A DNA stretch of 36,747 bases from Roseomonas sp. (lineage in GTDB: Bacteria > Pseudomonadota > Alphaproteobacteria > Acetobacterales > Acetobacteraceae). The stretch's first letter is position 1, and each line of letters begins with the position of its first letter. The stretch lies in NCBI GenBank assembly GCA_020249775.1, contig JADCFA010000051.1:1-36747 (forward strand), written 5' to 3'. Under the pieces are notes generated by a model. The model had not been told where the DNA came from, did no database searches, and saw only the letters and a program-made list of their open reading frames with translations. Position numbers and translations under genes: made by a program. Below, one piece after another: positions 16,718 to 26,400 of this stretch.

Positions 16718-17790
16718 TGCGACTTGTCATGGAAAAGCGCAGCGAGACACCGATCAGCCTGATGCTGATCTCGCCGCTCATTGCCGTGGCGCTGACCATG
16801 ATTTCTGCCGCCATCATGTTTGCGCTGCTCGGCAAGGACCCGGTGGCGGCGCTCAGCACTTATTTCCTCGATCCGCTTTCGGATTCCTGGGGCTTGCAGG
16901 AAGTGGCGGTGAAGGCGACGCCGCTCGTGCTCATCGCGGTTGGGCTTGCGGTTTGCTATCGCGCCAAGGTCTGGAATATCGGCGCCGAGGGGCAGTTCCT
17001 GTTCGGCGCCATGGCGGGTGGTTATATCGCCATCATCACCCATGGCAGCGCGCAAGGCCCGTGGCTTTTGCCGGTGATGCTGCTGGTGGGCGCCATGGCG
17101 GGTGCGTGTTTTGCGCTGATCCCAGCGCTGTTGCGCACCCGATTCGGCGCCAATGAAATTCTCACCAGCCTGATGCTGGTTTATGTCGCTGAATTGCTGC
17201 TGGATTACCTGGTGCGCGGCCCCTGGCGTGACCCGGCAGGCTTCAACATGCCCAATAGCGTGGTGTTCGAAGCGGAAGCGACCCTGCCGCTGCTGATGGC
17301 GGGCGGGCGGCTCAATATCGGCACGCCCATCATGATTGCGGTGGTGCTTGCCTTCATGCTGCTGATGGGGCGCACGCTGAAAGGGTTTGAAATCCGCCTG
17401 GTGGGCGAAGCACCACGCGCCGCGCGCTTTGCCGGGTTTTCCGAAACCCGTTTGATCATCACGGTTTTCATGATCTCGGGCGCGCTCGCGGGCCTTGCCG
17501 GCGTGCTGGAAGCTGCGGGCACCGTCAAGCAATTACAGCCCGGCATTTCACCTGGCTATGGCTTCACCGCCATCATTGTTGCCTTCCTCGGGCGGCTTAA
17601 TCCCATCGGCTGTTTGTTTGCCGGCATCTTCATCGCCATTACCTTCATCGGTGGCGAGAATGCGCAAATCATGCTGCGCCTGCCTTTGGATGCGACACGC
17701 GTGCTGCAAGGGCTTTTGCTGTTCTTCGTGCTGGTCTGCGATAGTATGCTTTTGTATCGCTTCCGCCTGCTGCGGGGTGCCGCCGCATGA
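16717..17790 (+). CDS. ABC importer permease (NupP/YufP-like)
   Basis: A 357-residue membrane protein of the branched-chain/ribose permease family (BPD_transp_2), with about 8-10 helices and the loop WNIGAEGQF (about 87-95) that contacts the ATPase. The frame is open from 16615, but ATG 16717 overlaps the ATPase stop by one base and yields a cytoplasmic N-terminus ahead of the first helix. Its stop overlaps the next permease start. In BMP systems the two permeases form a heterodimer. Confidence 0.9.
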   Translation: MRLVMEKRSETPISLMLISPLIAVALTMISAAIMFALLGKDPVAALSTYFLDPLSDSWGLQEVAVKATPLVLIAVGLAVCYRAKVWNIGAEGQFLFGAMAGGYIAIITHGSAQGPWLLPVMLLVGAMAGACFALIPALLRTRFGANEILTSLMLVYVAELLLDYLVRGPWRDPAGFNMPNSVVFEAEATLPLLMAGGRLNIGTPIMIAVVLAFMLLMGRTLKGFEIRLVGEAPRAARFAGFSETRLIITVFMISGALAGLAGVLEAAGTVKQLQPGISPGYGFTAIIVAFLGRLNPIGCLFAGIFIAITFIGGENAQIMLRLPLDATRVLQGLLLFFVLVCDSMLLYRFRLLRGAAA

Positions 17791-18704
17791 CATTGTTCGA
17801 AGCGATCATCCTGACCATCATCACGGCTTCAACGCCGCTGCTGATTGCGGCGATTGGCGAATTGGTGGTGGAACGCGCCGGCGTCTTGAATCTGGGCGTT
17901 GAGGGCATGATGGTGATCGGCGCTGCCGCCGGTATTGCCGCGGCCATCACTACTGGTTCTTCCAGTTTTGGGGTGCTGGTGGCTGTGCTGGCCGGTATGG
18001 CGCTGTCGCTGGTGTTTGCCGCCCTCGTGCTTGGGCTTGCGGCCAATCAGGTCGCGGCGGGGCTCGCCTTGGCCATCCTTGGGCTCGGGCTTTCCGGCGT
18101 GATCGGCGCGCCCTTTGTGGGCATACAGCGCGCGGGCATCGGCAAAATAGAGTTCCCTTGGCTGTCCGAGATTCCCATCCTCGGCCCGCTGCTGTTCCGC
18201 CAGGACCCGTTTGTCTATGCCTCCATTGCCTTGGTGGTTGCCGTCTGGTGGTTCCTCACCAAAAGCCGCGCGGGGCTTGTGCTGCGCGCGGTTGGCGAAA
18301 ACCACGCGGCGGCGCATGCGCTGGGCTATCCCGTGCGGCGCATACGCCTGCTCGCCATCCTGTTCGGCGGTGGCTGCGCTGGGCTGGCGGGGGCCTATAT
18401 GTCCTTGGTCTATACGCCCTTCTGGACCAGCGGCATGACCGCGGGGCGAGGCTGGATTGCGCTGGCCATCGTGGTCTTTGCCTCCTGGCTGCCCTTCAGG
18501 GCCATGATCGGTGCCTATCTGTTTGGCGCGCTGACGATCCTGCAATTACATGCGCAATCGGCCGGCGTGCCGCTGCCCTCCCAGTTTCTGGCGGCCTTGC
18601 CTTATCTGATCACGATTCTGGTGCTGGTGCTCATTATGCGGGCAAGGCGGGGCGGGGCGGCGGGGCCGGCCTCCCTCGGTGTGCCCTTCGTGCCCGATAG
18701 ATAG
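17787..18704 (+). CDS. ABC importer permease (NupQ/YufQ-like)
   Basis: A 305-residue permease of the same family as its neighbour, with the matching ATPase-contact motif LNLGVEGMM (about 36-44) and roughly eight helices. ATG 17787 overlaps the first permease stop (ATGA). Fifty-eight bases separate it from the binding protein. The pair plus a double ATPase and a BMP-family binding protein is the standard layout of purine nucleoside importers in bacteria, but related systems carry other substrates. Confidence 0.9.
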   Translation: MTLFEAIILTIITASTPLLIAAIGELVVERAGVLNLGVEGMMVIGAAAGIAAAITTGSSSFGVLVAVLAGMALSLVFAALVLGLAANQVAAGLALAILGLGLSGVIGAPFVGIQRAGIGKIEFPWLSEIPILGPLLFRQDPFVYASIALVVAVWWFLTKSRAGLVLRAVGENHAAAHALGYPVRRIRLLAILFGGGCAGLAGAYMSLVYTPFWTSGMTAGRGWIALAIVVFASWLPFRAMIGAYLFGALTILQLHAQSAGVPLPSQFLAALPYLITILVLVLIMRARRGGAAGPASLGVPFVPDR

Positions 18705-18762
18705 CCCCTTCCGTCTTGGTATTAAATTTGCTTAACCCAAACCGCTTTTCAGGGAGAGCTTC

Positions 18763-19839
18763 ATGAACATCACCCGTCGTCACCTTATGGCCGGTTCTGC
18801 CGGTCTTGCCGGCGCTGCGCTGGCTGGTCAGCAGGCCGAAGCGCAGTCGCGCCTTAGCGTCGGCGTCGTCCTGATCGGGCCGGTCGGCGATTTTGGCTGG
18901 TCCCACATGCACGACCAGGGCCGCCGCCGCATGGCCGAGGTGCTGGGCGACCGCATCACCGCCACCACAGTCGAATCCGTCGCACCACCCGATTTCGACC
19001 GTGTGGTGACCCAGCTGGTCCGCACCGGCCACCGCCTGATCTTCACCACCAGCTTTTCCTATTTCGCCCCCACGCAGCGACTGGCGCCGCAGCATCCGGG
19101 CGTGTTCTTTGAAAACGCGACCGGCCCGACAACGCTGCCGAATATGGCGATCTACAATGCCCGCTTCTATGAAGGCCGCTACATCCAGGGCGTGATCGCC
19201 GCGCGCAAGTCCCGTTCCAAGACCATCGGCTATGTCGCCACCTTCCCGGTGCCGGAGGTGATCAGCGCCATCAACACCGTCATGCGCGGCGCATGGTCGG
19301 TGGACCCTTCCATGAAGATCCGCGTTGTGTGGGTGAATGCCTGGTCGAACCCAGCGCGAGAGGCCGATGCTGCCCGCGCCCTGATTGACCAGGGCTGCGA
19401 TGTGCTCTGCAGCCACACCGATGGCCCGGCGCCGCTGCAATTGGCGGAACAGCGCGGCATTTTCGGCTTTGGCCAAGCGTCTGACATGACGCGCTTCGCA
19501 CCGCGCGCGCACCTGACCAGCAGCGTAAATAACTGGGGCGATTATTACGCCGAACGTGCCAAGGCAGTGCTGGATGGCACCTGGCGCCCGACGGATACCT
19601 GGGGCGGGCTTGGCAGCGGCATGTTCCGCATGGCTCCCTTCACCAATATGACGCCCGAGGAAGTAAGCGAGGCAACGCGCATCCGCGACGCCATCGCCGC
19701 CGGCACGCTGCATCCGTTTGAAGGCCCGATCACGCGCCAGGATGGCAATGTGGTGATCGCGGCTGGCCGGCGCCTTTCGGATGATGAAATCCGCGCGCAG
19801 AATTATTTCTATCAGGGCATTGATGTCGCGATGCCGTAA
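18763..19839 (+). CDS. BMP-family periplasmic substrate-binding protein
   Basis: A 358-residue binding protein with an N-terminal TRRHLMAGSAG leader that looks like a Tat-type signal (twin arginine, weakly hydrophobic, AEA cleavage near residue 26) and no lipobox. The mature start VGVVLIGPVGDFGWSH is characteristic of BMP/Med proteins, and ATFPVPE and SHTDGPAP segments line the expected ligand cleft. The family binds purine nucleosides or related small molecules in the periplasm. A GGGAG ribosome site sits before ATG 18763. Codon use is more C-ending than in neighbours, as expected of a highly expressed gene. The ligand cannot be fixed from sequence. Confidence 0.9.
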   Translation: MNITRRHLMAGSAGLAGAALAGQQAEAQSRLSVGVVLIGPVGDFGWSHMHDQGRRRMAEVLGDRITATTVESVAPPDFDRVVTQLVRTGHRLIFTTSFSYFAPTQRLAPQHPGVFFENATGPTTLPNMAIYNARFYEGRYIQGVIAARKSRSKTIGYVATFPVPEVISAINTVMRGAWSVDPSMKIRVVWVNAWSNPAREADAARALIDQGCDVLCSHTDGPAPLQLAEQRGIFGFGQASDMTRFAPRAHLTSSVNNWGDYYAERAKAVLDGTWRPTDTWGGLGSGMFRMAPFTNMTPEEVSEATRIRDAIAAGTLHPFEGPITRQDGNVVIAAGRRLSDDEIRAQNYFYQGIDVAMP

Positions 19840-20089
19840 GGCAGCATCGCAAAAGTCAGTAACTGAAACGGCAAGCCCGTTGAAATATCGGGTAGGTGCG
19901 AGGGGCATTCTCAAGCCAAGTGGCAGCACTTGGCGCCTCGGAAAATGCACCCAAACAAGCGTTCAATGCGCGTCTGGTGAACGAGGGTGAACCGGACGCG
20001 CCCTACAGGCTGGTTTGACAGTTTTCTTTCCTGCGTATTCTGTTTCTCAATCTCTCCCAGGCATCAGCAAGCGCTTCCGGGCCTGATGC
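19840..20089. other. Gene-poor interval with hairpins downstream of the importer
   Basis: I see no gene here. It contains a perfect hairpin, GCCAAGTG/CACTTGGC with a GCAG loop (19915-19934), and an 11-bp stem with one G-U pair (19968-20001, arms GCGCGTCTGGT and ACCGGACGCGC), the latter followed some 12 bases later by a T-rich run. Either may end the importer transcript, but neither is a textbook terminator. Confidence 0.4.
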
Positions 20090-20272
20090 ATGGATCAGGC
20101 AAGGCTCGTTCCGGGTTCGTTGCGCCAAAACGTACCGCCCGGTTATCTAGCGCATTTGCTGCGTGATGCAGCGGAAGAGACCTTGGCGCTTTCCGAGATC
20201 TCGGCCGTTCACAAGCCTGAACAGGGGCGGTTGCCCCCGGAGCATGCTTTTTTGAGTGGAAGCATGGCCTGA
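20090..20272 (+). pseudogene. Transposase N-terminal remnant (IS1182-like)
   Basis: A 60-codon frame whose translation follows the opening of IS1182-type transposases: a DQ.RLVP.SLR start, VPPGYLAHLLRD at about 15-26, and LALSEI near 32-37 that matches the usual LDLSAI. The remaining ~300 residues including the catalytic region are missing, so this is debris. A perfect GCCTGAT/ATCAGGC hairpin (20081-20100) overlaps its beginning. The assignment is by resemblance of about 40 residues. Confidence 0.5.
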
Positions 20273-20431
20273 ATAGGCGAGGTTGTTTCCGCACTGCCCA
20301 AAAAAGCGAGAAAGCAGCAACCACGGGTGGCTTGACCTTCATGGACACTATTTTCACCAGGGCAGGCGCTTACCCGCATAGAGCAAGGCCTAGCCAAGAT
20401 GTAGAAACATTTTCGCCACTTTTTCAAAATC
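20273..20431. other. No recognisable gene between transposase remnant and tRNA-Ala
   Basis: Short frames exist on both strands but none resembles a protein I know or has a convincing ribosome-binding site. It lies immediately past the 3' end of the tRNA gene, a common landing place for mobile DNA; I found no repeat of the tRNA 3' end within the window. Confidence 0.35.
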
Positions 20432-20507
<76 letters not shown>

Positions 20508-20545
20508 GAACCAGAGGCAGGGTGAGTGCCGCAGCTTGGCCTGGA

Positions 20546-20551
20546 AGTCAA
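20546..20551 (-). promoter_or_regulatory. Candidate -35 element of the tRNA-Ala promoter
   Basis: On the minus strand this reads TTGACT preceded by C (CTTGAC), like alphaproteobacterial stable-RNA -35 boxes, 39 bases upstream of the mature tRNA 5' end. The -10 region is GC-rich and weak. Confidence 0.35.
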
Positions 20552-20648
20552 GCTGTCTGAACGATCATCCTGGCACCTTGGTCCCTTAGCGCCGCAAGCG
20601 CCAAGCGCGATTCCGCACGCCGGTCACGCCAAGCTGTGGACCGTGCCC

Positions 20649-20987
20649 TCAGGCGTCTGCCTTATGCGCGACACCCTTTTCCTTGAGCAGGCCGGAAAGC
20701 TCGCCGGACTGGAACATCTCGGTGATGATATCGCAGCCGCCCACGAATTCGCCCTGCACATAAAGCTGCGGGATGGTCGGCCAATTCGTGAATTCCTTGA
20801 TGCCTTCACGAATTTCCATATCTTCCAGCACATTCACGCCCTTGAAGGGCACGCCCATATGGGACAAGATCTGCACCACGCGGGCGGAAAAGCCGCATTG
20901 CGGAAAAACCGGCGTGCCCTTCATGAACAGCACAACGGGGTTGGCCTTGATATCGGCTTCGATACGTTCAAAAACCGGGTTGCTCAT
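20649..20987 (-). CDS. grxD: Monothiol glutaredoxin (Grx4/GrxD type)
   Basis: A 112-residue glutaredoxin with the monothiol active site CGFS (Cys31), the WPTIPQLYV segment with cis-proline, and GGCD glutathione-binding residues near 83-86. Grx4-type proteins bind a [2Fe-2S] cluster with glutathione and pass it on, commonly as a heterodimer with BolA. The bolA-like gene lies 11 bases upstream in the same direction. Length and start match the family. Confidence 0.95.
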   Translation of the reverse strand: MSNPVFERIEADIKANPVVLFMKGTPVFPQCGFSARVVQILSHMGVPFKGVNVLEDMEIREGIKEFTNWPTIPQLYVQGEFVGGCDIITEMFQSGELSGLLKEKGVAHKADA

Positions 20988-20998
20988 CTTTGTGGTTC

Positions 20999-21232
20999 CT
21001 ATTCCGGGGCAGAGGTTTGCAAGGCCAGCGCATGAAGAACACCCCCCATGCGGCCCTGTAGCGCAGCATAGACAATCTGATGTTGGCGCACGCGGGGCAA
21101 GCCCTTGAAGGCCGAGGAAACGACCTTGGCGGCGTAATGGTCGCCATCACCGGCCAAATCCTCGATCGTCACTTCCGCATCTGGCAGCGCTGCCTTGATC
21201 AGCGCTTCAATTTCCGCGGCCTGCATGCCCAT
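20999..21232 (-). CDS. BolA/IbaG-family protein
   Basis: A 77-residue BolA-fold protein: N-terminal helix, [13 protein letters not shown] strand region with a histidine at 32, and [12 protein letters not shown] (47-58) corresponding to the conserved RHR-VY helix. LHALAL follows near the C-terminus. BolA proteins partner monothiol glutaredoxins in iron-sulfur cluster handling, and the two genes are adjacent here. Five bases separate it from the purL stop. It is unclear whether to call it bolA or ibaG, so no symbol is given. Confidence 0.9.
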   Translation of the reverse strand: MGMQAAEIEALIKAALPDAEVTIEDLAGDGDHYAAKVVSSAFKGLPRVRQHQIVYAALQGRMGGVLHALALQTSAPE

Positions 21233-21237
21233 GGCTG

Positions 21238-23451
21238 CTAACTCTCCCCCATCAGGGCCGGCAGGGTTGCCTCATGGGCCGCCGCCAGCGTTGAGACCGA
21301 TATGGCGGCGCCATCGGGCAGAACCAAGTCCCCCCCGCCGGCCGCGCCGATCAGCTGTGCCGGAACCCCCGCCGAGCTTGCCTTGGCGATCAGCGACGCG
21401 CCATCGGCCACTGCCAGCACATAGCGGGCCTGGTCTTCGCCAAACCAGAAGCCATGGGCGGGGATATCATCGGACGCCGGGCTGAGCCGGGCGCCAATGC
21501 CACTGCCCATCGCCATTTCCGCCAGGGCGACCAGCAGCCCGCCATCGGCGCAATCATGGCTCGCCAGAACCTCGCCGGCCAGGATGCGCGCGCGGACAAA
21601 ATCACCATTGCGGCGTTCGGCTGCCAAATCAACCGGCGGCGGCGCGCCTTCTTCGCGCCCCGCGATTTCGCGCAGCCATAGCGATTGGCCAAGCCAACCT
21701 TGCGTAACGCCAATCAGTACCAGATCGCCCTTGGCCGGCATGGCCAAGCCCACCGCCTGCGCGGCTTTTTCCAGCACGCCAACCCCGCCAATCGCGGGTG
21801 TCGGCAAAATCGCGCGGCCTTCCGTTTCATTGTAAAGCGACACATTGCCCGAGACGACCGGGAATTCGAGCGCGATGCACGCCGCCGCCATGCCGCGCAC
21901 AGCCGAGGCAAACTGCCCCATGATTTCCGGCTTTTCCGGATTGCCGAAATTCATATTGTCGGTGATGGCCAAGGGCAGCGCGCCCACGGCGGTGATATTC
22001 CGCCACGCTTCCGCCACCGCCTGCTTGCCGCCTTCTTCCGGGTCCGCGAGGCAATAGCGCGGCGTGCAATCCGTGGTCATCGCCAGCGCGCGGTCATGAT
22101 CTTCAATCCTGACCACGGCGGCATCCGCGCCACCGGGGCGCTGCACCGTTTGGCCATTCACCAGGCTGTCATATTGGTCCCAAATCCAGCGCCGTGAACA
22201 AAGGTCAGGGCAGGCGACCAACTGCAGCAGCGCTGGCCCAAGCCCGACCGGATCAGGAATGGCGGACGCGGCGAGCATCGGCTGCTTCGGCGTTTCCGCC
22301 GTCGGGCGGCGATACAGCGGCGCTTCGGATTCCAAAGGCGCCAGCGGAATATCCGCTTCCAGCACACCCTTATGGCGGATCACGATACGGCCCGTATCAG
22401 TGAGCTTGCCGATCACCGCGAAATCCAATTCCCATTTGCGGAAAATCGCCTCAGCCTCGGCCTCATGGCCTGGCTTCAGGATCATCAGCATGCGTTCCTG
22501 GCTTTCCGAGAGCATCATCTCATAAGCCGACATGCCTTCTTCGCGCTGCGGCACGGCTTCCAATTCAAGCTCAATGCCCATGCCGCCCTTGCCGGCCATC
22601 TCCACGCTGGAACTTGTCAGGCCCGCCGCGCCCATATCCTGAATGGCGACAATCGCATCCGTTGCCATCAATTCCATGCAGGCTTCGATCAGCAGTTTTT
22701 CGGCGAAGGGATCGCCGATTTGCACTGTCGGGCGCTTTTCTTCCGAATCGGCGCTGAATTCCGCACTCGCCATGGTGGCGCCATGGATGCCATCGCGCCC
22801 GGTTTTGGAGCCCACATAGACAACGGGATTGCCAATGCCGGTCGCCTTGGCCGTGAAAATCCGATCAGCGCGCGCAATGCCGACCGTCATGGCATTGACC
22901 AAAGGGTTGCCATTATAGCGCGGGTGGAAATTCACCTCGCCGCCCACGGTCGGCACACCCACGCAATTGCCATAACCGCCAATGCCGCGCACCACACCAT
23001 CAATAATTCGTTTCATGCGCGGCGCATCCGGCGCGCCGAAACGCAGCGCATTCAAATTGGCAATGGGCCGCGCGCCCATGGTGAAGACATCGCGCAAAAT
23101 GCCGCCAACACCAGTCGCCGCGCCGTTATAGGGTTCGATATAGGATGGGTGGTTGTGGCTTTCCATTTTGAAAACCGCGGCCAAGCCTTCGCCGATATCA
23201 ATTACGCCGGCATTCTCACCCGGGCCCTGGATCACCCAAGGCGCCTTGGTCGGCAGTTCCTTCAACCACACGCGCGATGATTTATAGGAACAATGCTCCG
23301 ACCACATCACGCTGAACAGGCCAAGCTCTGCCAGGCGCGGCGCGCGGCCAAGAATGGCGAGCACGCGTTCATACTCATCGGGCTTGAGGCCGAATTCGGC
23401 AGCAAGCTGAGCGGCGCGTTCGGGGGGCAGCAGGGGGGCGGCAGCGGTCAT
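21238..23451 (-). CDS. purL: Phosphoribosylformylglycinamidine synthase subunit PurL
   Basis: A 737-residue PurL of the small type, which lacks a fused glutaminase. Recognisable parts are [15 protein letters not shown] near 50, [12 protein letters not shown], the [12 protein letters not shown] motif around 95-105, and [17 protein letters not shown]. It catalyses the ATP-dependent conversion of FGAR to FGAM in purine synthesis and needs PurS and PurQ, which are not in this window. ATG 23451 is preferred over the TTG at 23460. It heads a purL-bolA-glutaredoxin run with gaps of 5 and 11 bases, which mixes purine synthesis with iron-sulfur handling genes. Confidence 0.96.
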   Translation of the reverse strand: MTAAAPLLPPERAAQLAAEFGLKPDEYERVLAILGRAPRLAELGLFSVMWSEHCSYKSSRVWLKELPTKAPWVIQGPGENAGVIDIGEGLAAVFKMESHNHPSYIEPYNGAATGVGGILRDVFTMGARPIANLNALRFGAPDAPRMKRIIDGVVRGIGGYGNCVGVPTVGGEVNFHPRYNGNPLVNAMTVGIARADRIFTAKATGIGNPVVYVGSKTGRDGIHGATMASAEFSADSEEKRPTVQIGDPFAEKLLIEACMELMATDAIVAIQDMGAAGLTSSSVEMAGKGGMGIELELEAVPQREEGMSAYEMMLSESQERMLMILKPGHEAEAEAIFRKWELDFAVIGKLTDTGRIVIRHKGVLEADIPLAPLESEAPLYRRPTAETPKQPMLAASAIPDPVGLGPALLQLVACPDLCSRRWIWDQYDSLVNGQTVQRPGGADAAVVRIEDHDRALAMTTDCTPRYCLADPEEGGKQAVAEAWRNITAVGALPLAITDNMNFGNPEKPEIMGQFASAVRGMAAACIALEFPVVSGNVSLYNETEGRAILPTPAIGGVGVLEKAAQAVGLAMPAKGDLVLIGVTQGWLGQSLWLREIAGREEGAPPPVDLAAERRNGDFVRARILAGEVLASHDCADGGLLVALAEMAMGSGIGARLSPASDDIPAHGFWFGEDQARYVLAVADGASLIAKASSAGVPAQLIGAAGGGDLVLPDGAAISVSTLAAAHEATLPALMGES

Positions 23452-23503
23452 GATGGGCAAGTGATGGCCCGGCGGGGCGGGCTTGTGAAGCCCAAAACCG
23501 GTA

Positions 23504-24076
23504 TCAGAACAGATGAAGCGCGTGCGGTGCCCAGAAGGCGAAGCCAGTCAGGACAAGGCCCACCACGCCAAGCCCGCCCGCCACGAAAGCCAATAGGCCA
23601 ACACCGGTGATGATGGAGGCCGAGGCCAGCACAATCGCCACCTGAAAGGCCGCCGAGCCGATTTCGTAGTTATGATAGGCGGCACTGGCGGTATCGCGCT
23701 TTTCCTCGGCCGCCTTCGCGCGCGCCATCAATTCACGCCGACCCTCGCCTGTCTCGGGTTCGCTCTCCCAGCGCGTTGCAGTTGCCCGCCAGGCTTCGAT
23801 CTGGCGCTGCATGGCGGCGCGCTGGCCCTCAGGCGCCGCTGCCATATCCAGCACCACCTGTTCGGCTGCGGTGCGGACCGTGGTCTGGCGAATGGTCCGC
23901 GCCTGAAAGAAGGCCCAAAGATTGGCGGCTTCCACATTCTTGGCGAGCGCTTCCGTCTGTGCGCTTTTCGCCCCGGTTTCCGCCAAGGCCAGAAATAGCG
24001 CCAAAACGGCAATCAGCAGCGCGACGCCCTTATGGCCTTCCCCACCATGATCCGCACCATGCCCATGACCTGCCAT
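23504..24076 (-). CDS. DUF4337 family membrane protein
   Basis: A 190-residue protein with a His/Gly-rich start ([17 protein letters not shown]), one membrane helix at about 18-36, a charged helical stretch with repeated Ala/Glu/Arg (about 40-130), and two C-terminal helices (about 137-158 and 163-185). This matches the layout of DUF4337 proteins, of unknown function. The frame extends upstream to 24301, but ATG 24076 has a strong GGGGAG ribosome site and the expected N-terminus. The His-rich tail may bind metal. Confidence 0.78.
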   Translation of the reverse strand: MAGHGHGADHGGEGHKGVALLIAVLALFLALAETGAKSAQTEALAKNVEAANLWAFFQARTIRQTTVRTAAEQVVLDMAAAPEGQRAAMQRQIEAWRATATRWESEPETGEGRRELMARAKAAEEKRDTASAAYHNYEIGSAAFQVAIVLASASIITGVGLLAFVAGGLGVVGLVLTGFAFWAPHALHLF

Positions 24077-24164
24077 GATCGTTTCTCCCCTTTCTTCGCG
24101 CGCGACTCGGCGCGACTGGGGCGCATCATCGCCAGCGCTCGGGCGCTGTCCAGCCAAAAGCCGG

Positions 24165-25385
24165 TTAGCCAATGCCCTCCATGCCAGCAATGGCGAGGAT
24201 CGTGGCCAAGCTTGAACGCATGCCGCGCAGCGTCTCGATGGGTTCCACATCCAGCCATTCATCCAGCGAATGCGCCCGCCCGCCGCGGCCACCCGCACCA
24301 ATCTTCAAGGCGGGAATGCCGAGCGACATCGGGATATTCGCATCCGTTGAAGACCATTCAAAGCTTGGCCGATAGCCTTCCGCCGCAACCGCCGCCGCTG
24401 CCAAGGCGCGGATCGGGCTGCCCGCCGGCGTTTCGCCGGCCGGACGATCACCTACCGGCTGGATATCGGCGGTGATCGCGCCATTGGCAGTGGAACGCGC
24501 GGCGTTTTCGGTCGCGACCGCCAGATCCACAATTTCCAGAAAGGCACGATCCAGCTTGGCAAGTTCGGTGGCCGAGGCTGAGCGCAAATCAACCTCCATC
24601 ACCACGCGATTGGCAATCGCATTGATGGATGTGCCGCCCGAGACCACACTCACGCAATGCGTGGTGGGCGGGTTATCGGGCACCTTCACGGCAGCAAGGC
24701 CACGCGCGCATTCCGCCATGGCATACATCGGGTTCACCAGCCCGAAAGCGGCATAGGAATGCCCGCCCGGCCCCTGGAACGTGACGCGATAGCGCTTGGA
24801 ACCGACACCGCCGCTGACAATGCCTTCCACCTGCGGGCTATCCACGGTCAGAAAACCACGAATGCGCGCGCGATGCCGCCCCTTGGTGAAAAGATGGCGA
24901 ATGCCGCGCAAATCGCCGAGGCCTTCTTCCCCAACATCACCCACAAAAAGCAGATCATGCCGCGTGCGAATCCCCTCCGCATCCAAGGCGCGCAAAAAGC
25001 CGAGATTGACCGCAAGCGACCAGGTATCGTCGCTCACCCCCGGCGCGAAAAGCCTGGTGCCTTCGCGCCGCACACGCACATCCGTGCCGGCGGGAAACAC
25101 CGTGTCCAGATGCGCGGCAATCACCAGAATATCGCCATTGCCGAAGCCACGGCGCAAGCCCATCACATTGCCGATCTCATCCTGCTCCACCTCCTCAAGC
25201 CCATGGTCGCGCAGCATGGCAAGATAGGCGGCGGCGCGTTCTTCTTCGGCAAAAGGTGGTGCGGGTATCTGCGTGAGGGTGATGCAATCTTCCACCATGC
25301 GCGCGTGACCAGCGGCGAGTTTGGCGGAGGCAGCGGCAAAACGCGCATCGGCGCGAATGGCGGCAATGATTTCTTCTGGTGTCAT
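24165..25385 (-). CDS. M20-family metallopeptidase / amidohydrolase
   Basis: A 406-residue M20 protein. Metal-site residues are visible: His92 and Asp94 in AAHLDT, Asp119/120 in VSDDTWS, Glu153-Glu154 in VGEEGLGD, and a C-terminal His in GRAHSLDEW. The dimerisation domain starts near GGVGSKRYRVTFQGPGGHSY. The family cleaves peptides or N-acylated amino acids; PepT/ArgE-like members are closest by eye. The ATG overlaps a GAGGAG ribosome site that itself covers the stop of the upstream hydrolase, so the two genes are coupled (10-base gap). Confidence 0.88.
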   Translation of the reverse strand: MTPEEIIAAIRADARFAAASAKLAAGHARMVEDCITLTQIPAPPFAEEERAAAYLAMLRDHGLEEVEQDEIGNVMGLRRGFGNGDILVIAAHLDTVFPAGTDVRVRREGTRLFAPGVSDDTWSLAVNLGFLRALDAEGIRTRHDLLFVGDVGEEGLGDLRGIRHLFTKGRHRARIRGFLTVDSPQVEGIVSGGVGSKRYRVTFQGPGGHSYAAFGLVNPMYAMAECARGLAAVKVPDNPPTTHCVSVVSGGTSINAIANRVVMEVDLRSASATELAKLDRAFLEIVDLAVATENAARSTANGAITADIQPVGDRPAGETPAGSPIRALAAAAVAAEGYRPSFEWSSTDANIPMSLGIPALKIGAGGRGGRAHSLDEWLDVEPIETLRGMRSSLATILAIAGMEGIG

Positions 25386-25395
25386 AGATTGCTCC

Positions 25396-26400
25396 TCACG
25401 CGCGGCGCCAACGCAGGACACCGTTAGCGTCTGTTTCCGCCACCGCTTCGCCCATTACCTGCAAGCGCCGCAAATGGGCGAGTGTTTCGCCAAGCCCGAA
25501 GCCGAGATTACGCAAATCGAGCGACCTGCGAAACAGCACCGGCAGCAGATCATGCGCGCTGCTACCCTCCATCGCGTCCAGCAATAGCGAAAGCCGTTCC
25601 GCGTGATGCGCCGCCAGCCAATCAAGCCGCGCATGCAGGCCGTAAAATGGCTCGCCATGCGAAGGTACTACCAGCACATCTTCAGGAAGTGTGCGGAAAC
25701 GATCCAGCGATGCCAGAAAGGCGCCGAGCGGATCGGCCGCAGGTTCCCCGGCATGGAGGCCGATATAGGGCGAAATGCGCGGCAGGATCTGATCGGCGGC
25801 GATCAGCACGCGGTCTTCCGCATTGAACAGACAGGCCATATCCGGCGCATGGCCTTGGCCGGTGATCACACGCCAGCGGCGGCCACCAATGGTGATATCC
25901 TGCCCATCGGCAATGGCTTCAAAAACGCGCGGCAAGGGCGCCACGGATTTCACATAAAGCGGCCCGCGGGCGCGGATGAAATCGGCATATTCGGCGGGCG
26001 CGCCAGCGGCTTCGGCGAAGCGCGCCTGATGCTCCACCATCTCTACGCCTGTATCAAACCACAGCGCGCGGGCTTGCAGCCATTCGATCTTGGTCATCAG
26101 CGGGACAAGCCCGTGGTTTTCGGAAAGCCAGCCCATCAGCCCGGCATGATCCGGGTGAAAATGCGTCACCAACAGCCGATGCAAGGCCCGCCCGCCAAAG
26201 GCATCACCCGCCAGCGCTTCGCGCCACAAATCGCGCGACGCATCATTGGCGATGGAACAATCAATCGCGAGCCAACCCGGCCCGTCTTCCAAAAGCCAGA
26301 CATTCACATGGCTAGGCGGGAAGGGCAGCGGAAAGCGCAGCCAGCGCAAGCCGGGCCGGAGTGTCGCGGCCTGACCGGGCGCGGGGTTATCGGGGATCAT
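25396..26400 (-). CDS. Metallo-beta-lactamase-fold hydrolase
   Basis: With the start at ATG 26400 the protein is 334 residues. It carries the H-x-H-x-D-H zinc motif (His80, His82, Asp84, His85), a GHAPDM segment with the third histidine, AADQILP with the bridging aspartate, and PSHGEPFYG. The C-terminal ~70 residues are a helical domain as in the LACTB2-like subgroup. Substrate unknown. ATG 26466 (residue 6 of the longer frame) is an alternative start; it lies closer to a likely promoter but adds a non-conserved, partly hydrophobic leader. Divergent from comM; co-transcribed with the M20 gene. Confidence 0.87.
   Translation of the reverse strand: MIPDNPAPGQAATLRPGLRWLRFPLPFPPSHVNVWLLEDGPGWLAIDCSIANDASRDLWREALAGDAFGGRALHRLLVTHFHPDHAGLMGWLSENHGLVPLMTKIEWLQARALWFDTGVEMVEHQARFAEAAGAPAEYADFIRARGPLYVKSVAPLPRVFEAIADGQDITIGGRRWRVITGQGHAPDMACLFNAEDRVLIAADQILPRISPYIGLHAGEPAADPLGAFLASLDRFRTLPEDVLVVPSHGEPFYGLHARLDWLAAHHAERLSLLLDAMEGSSAHDLLPVLFRRSLDLRNLGFGLGETLAHLRRLQVMGEAVAETDANGVLRWRRA

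Noticed and set aside
18634..19950. 438-codon minus-strand open frame across the BMP binding protein gene
   Set aside because: It is the antisense shadow of a clear binding-protein gene in high-GC DNA; its translation is low-complexity His/Arg/Ala and has no domain.
22372..23280. 302-codon plus-strand frame inside purL
   Set aside because: Antisense shadow of purL, His/Ala-rich, without a credible ribosome site.
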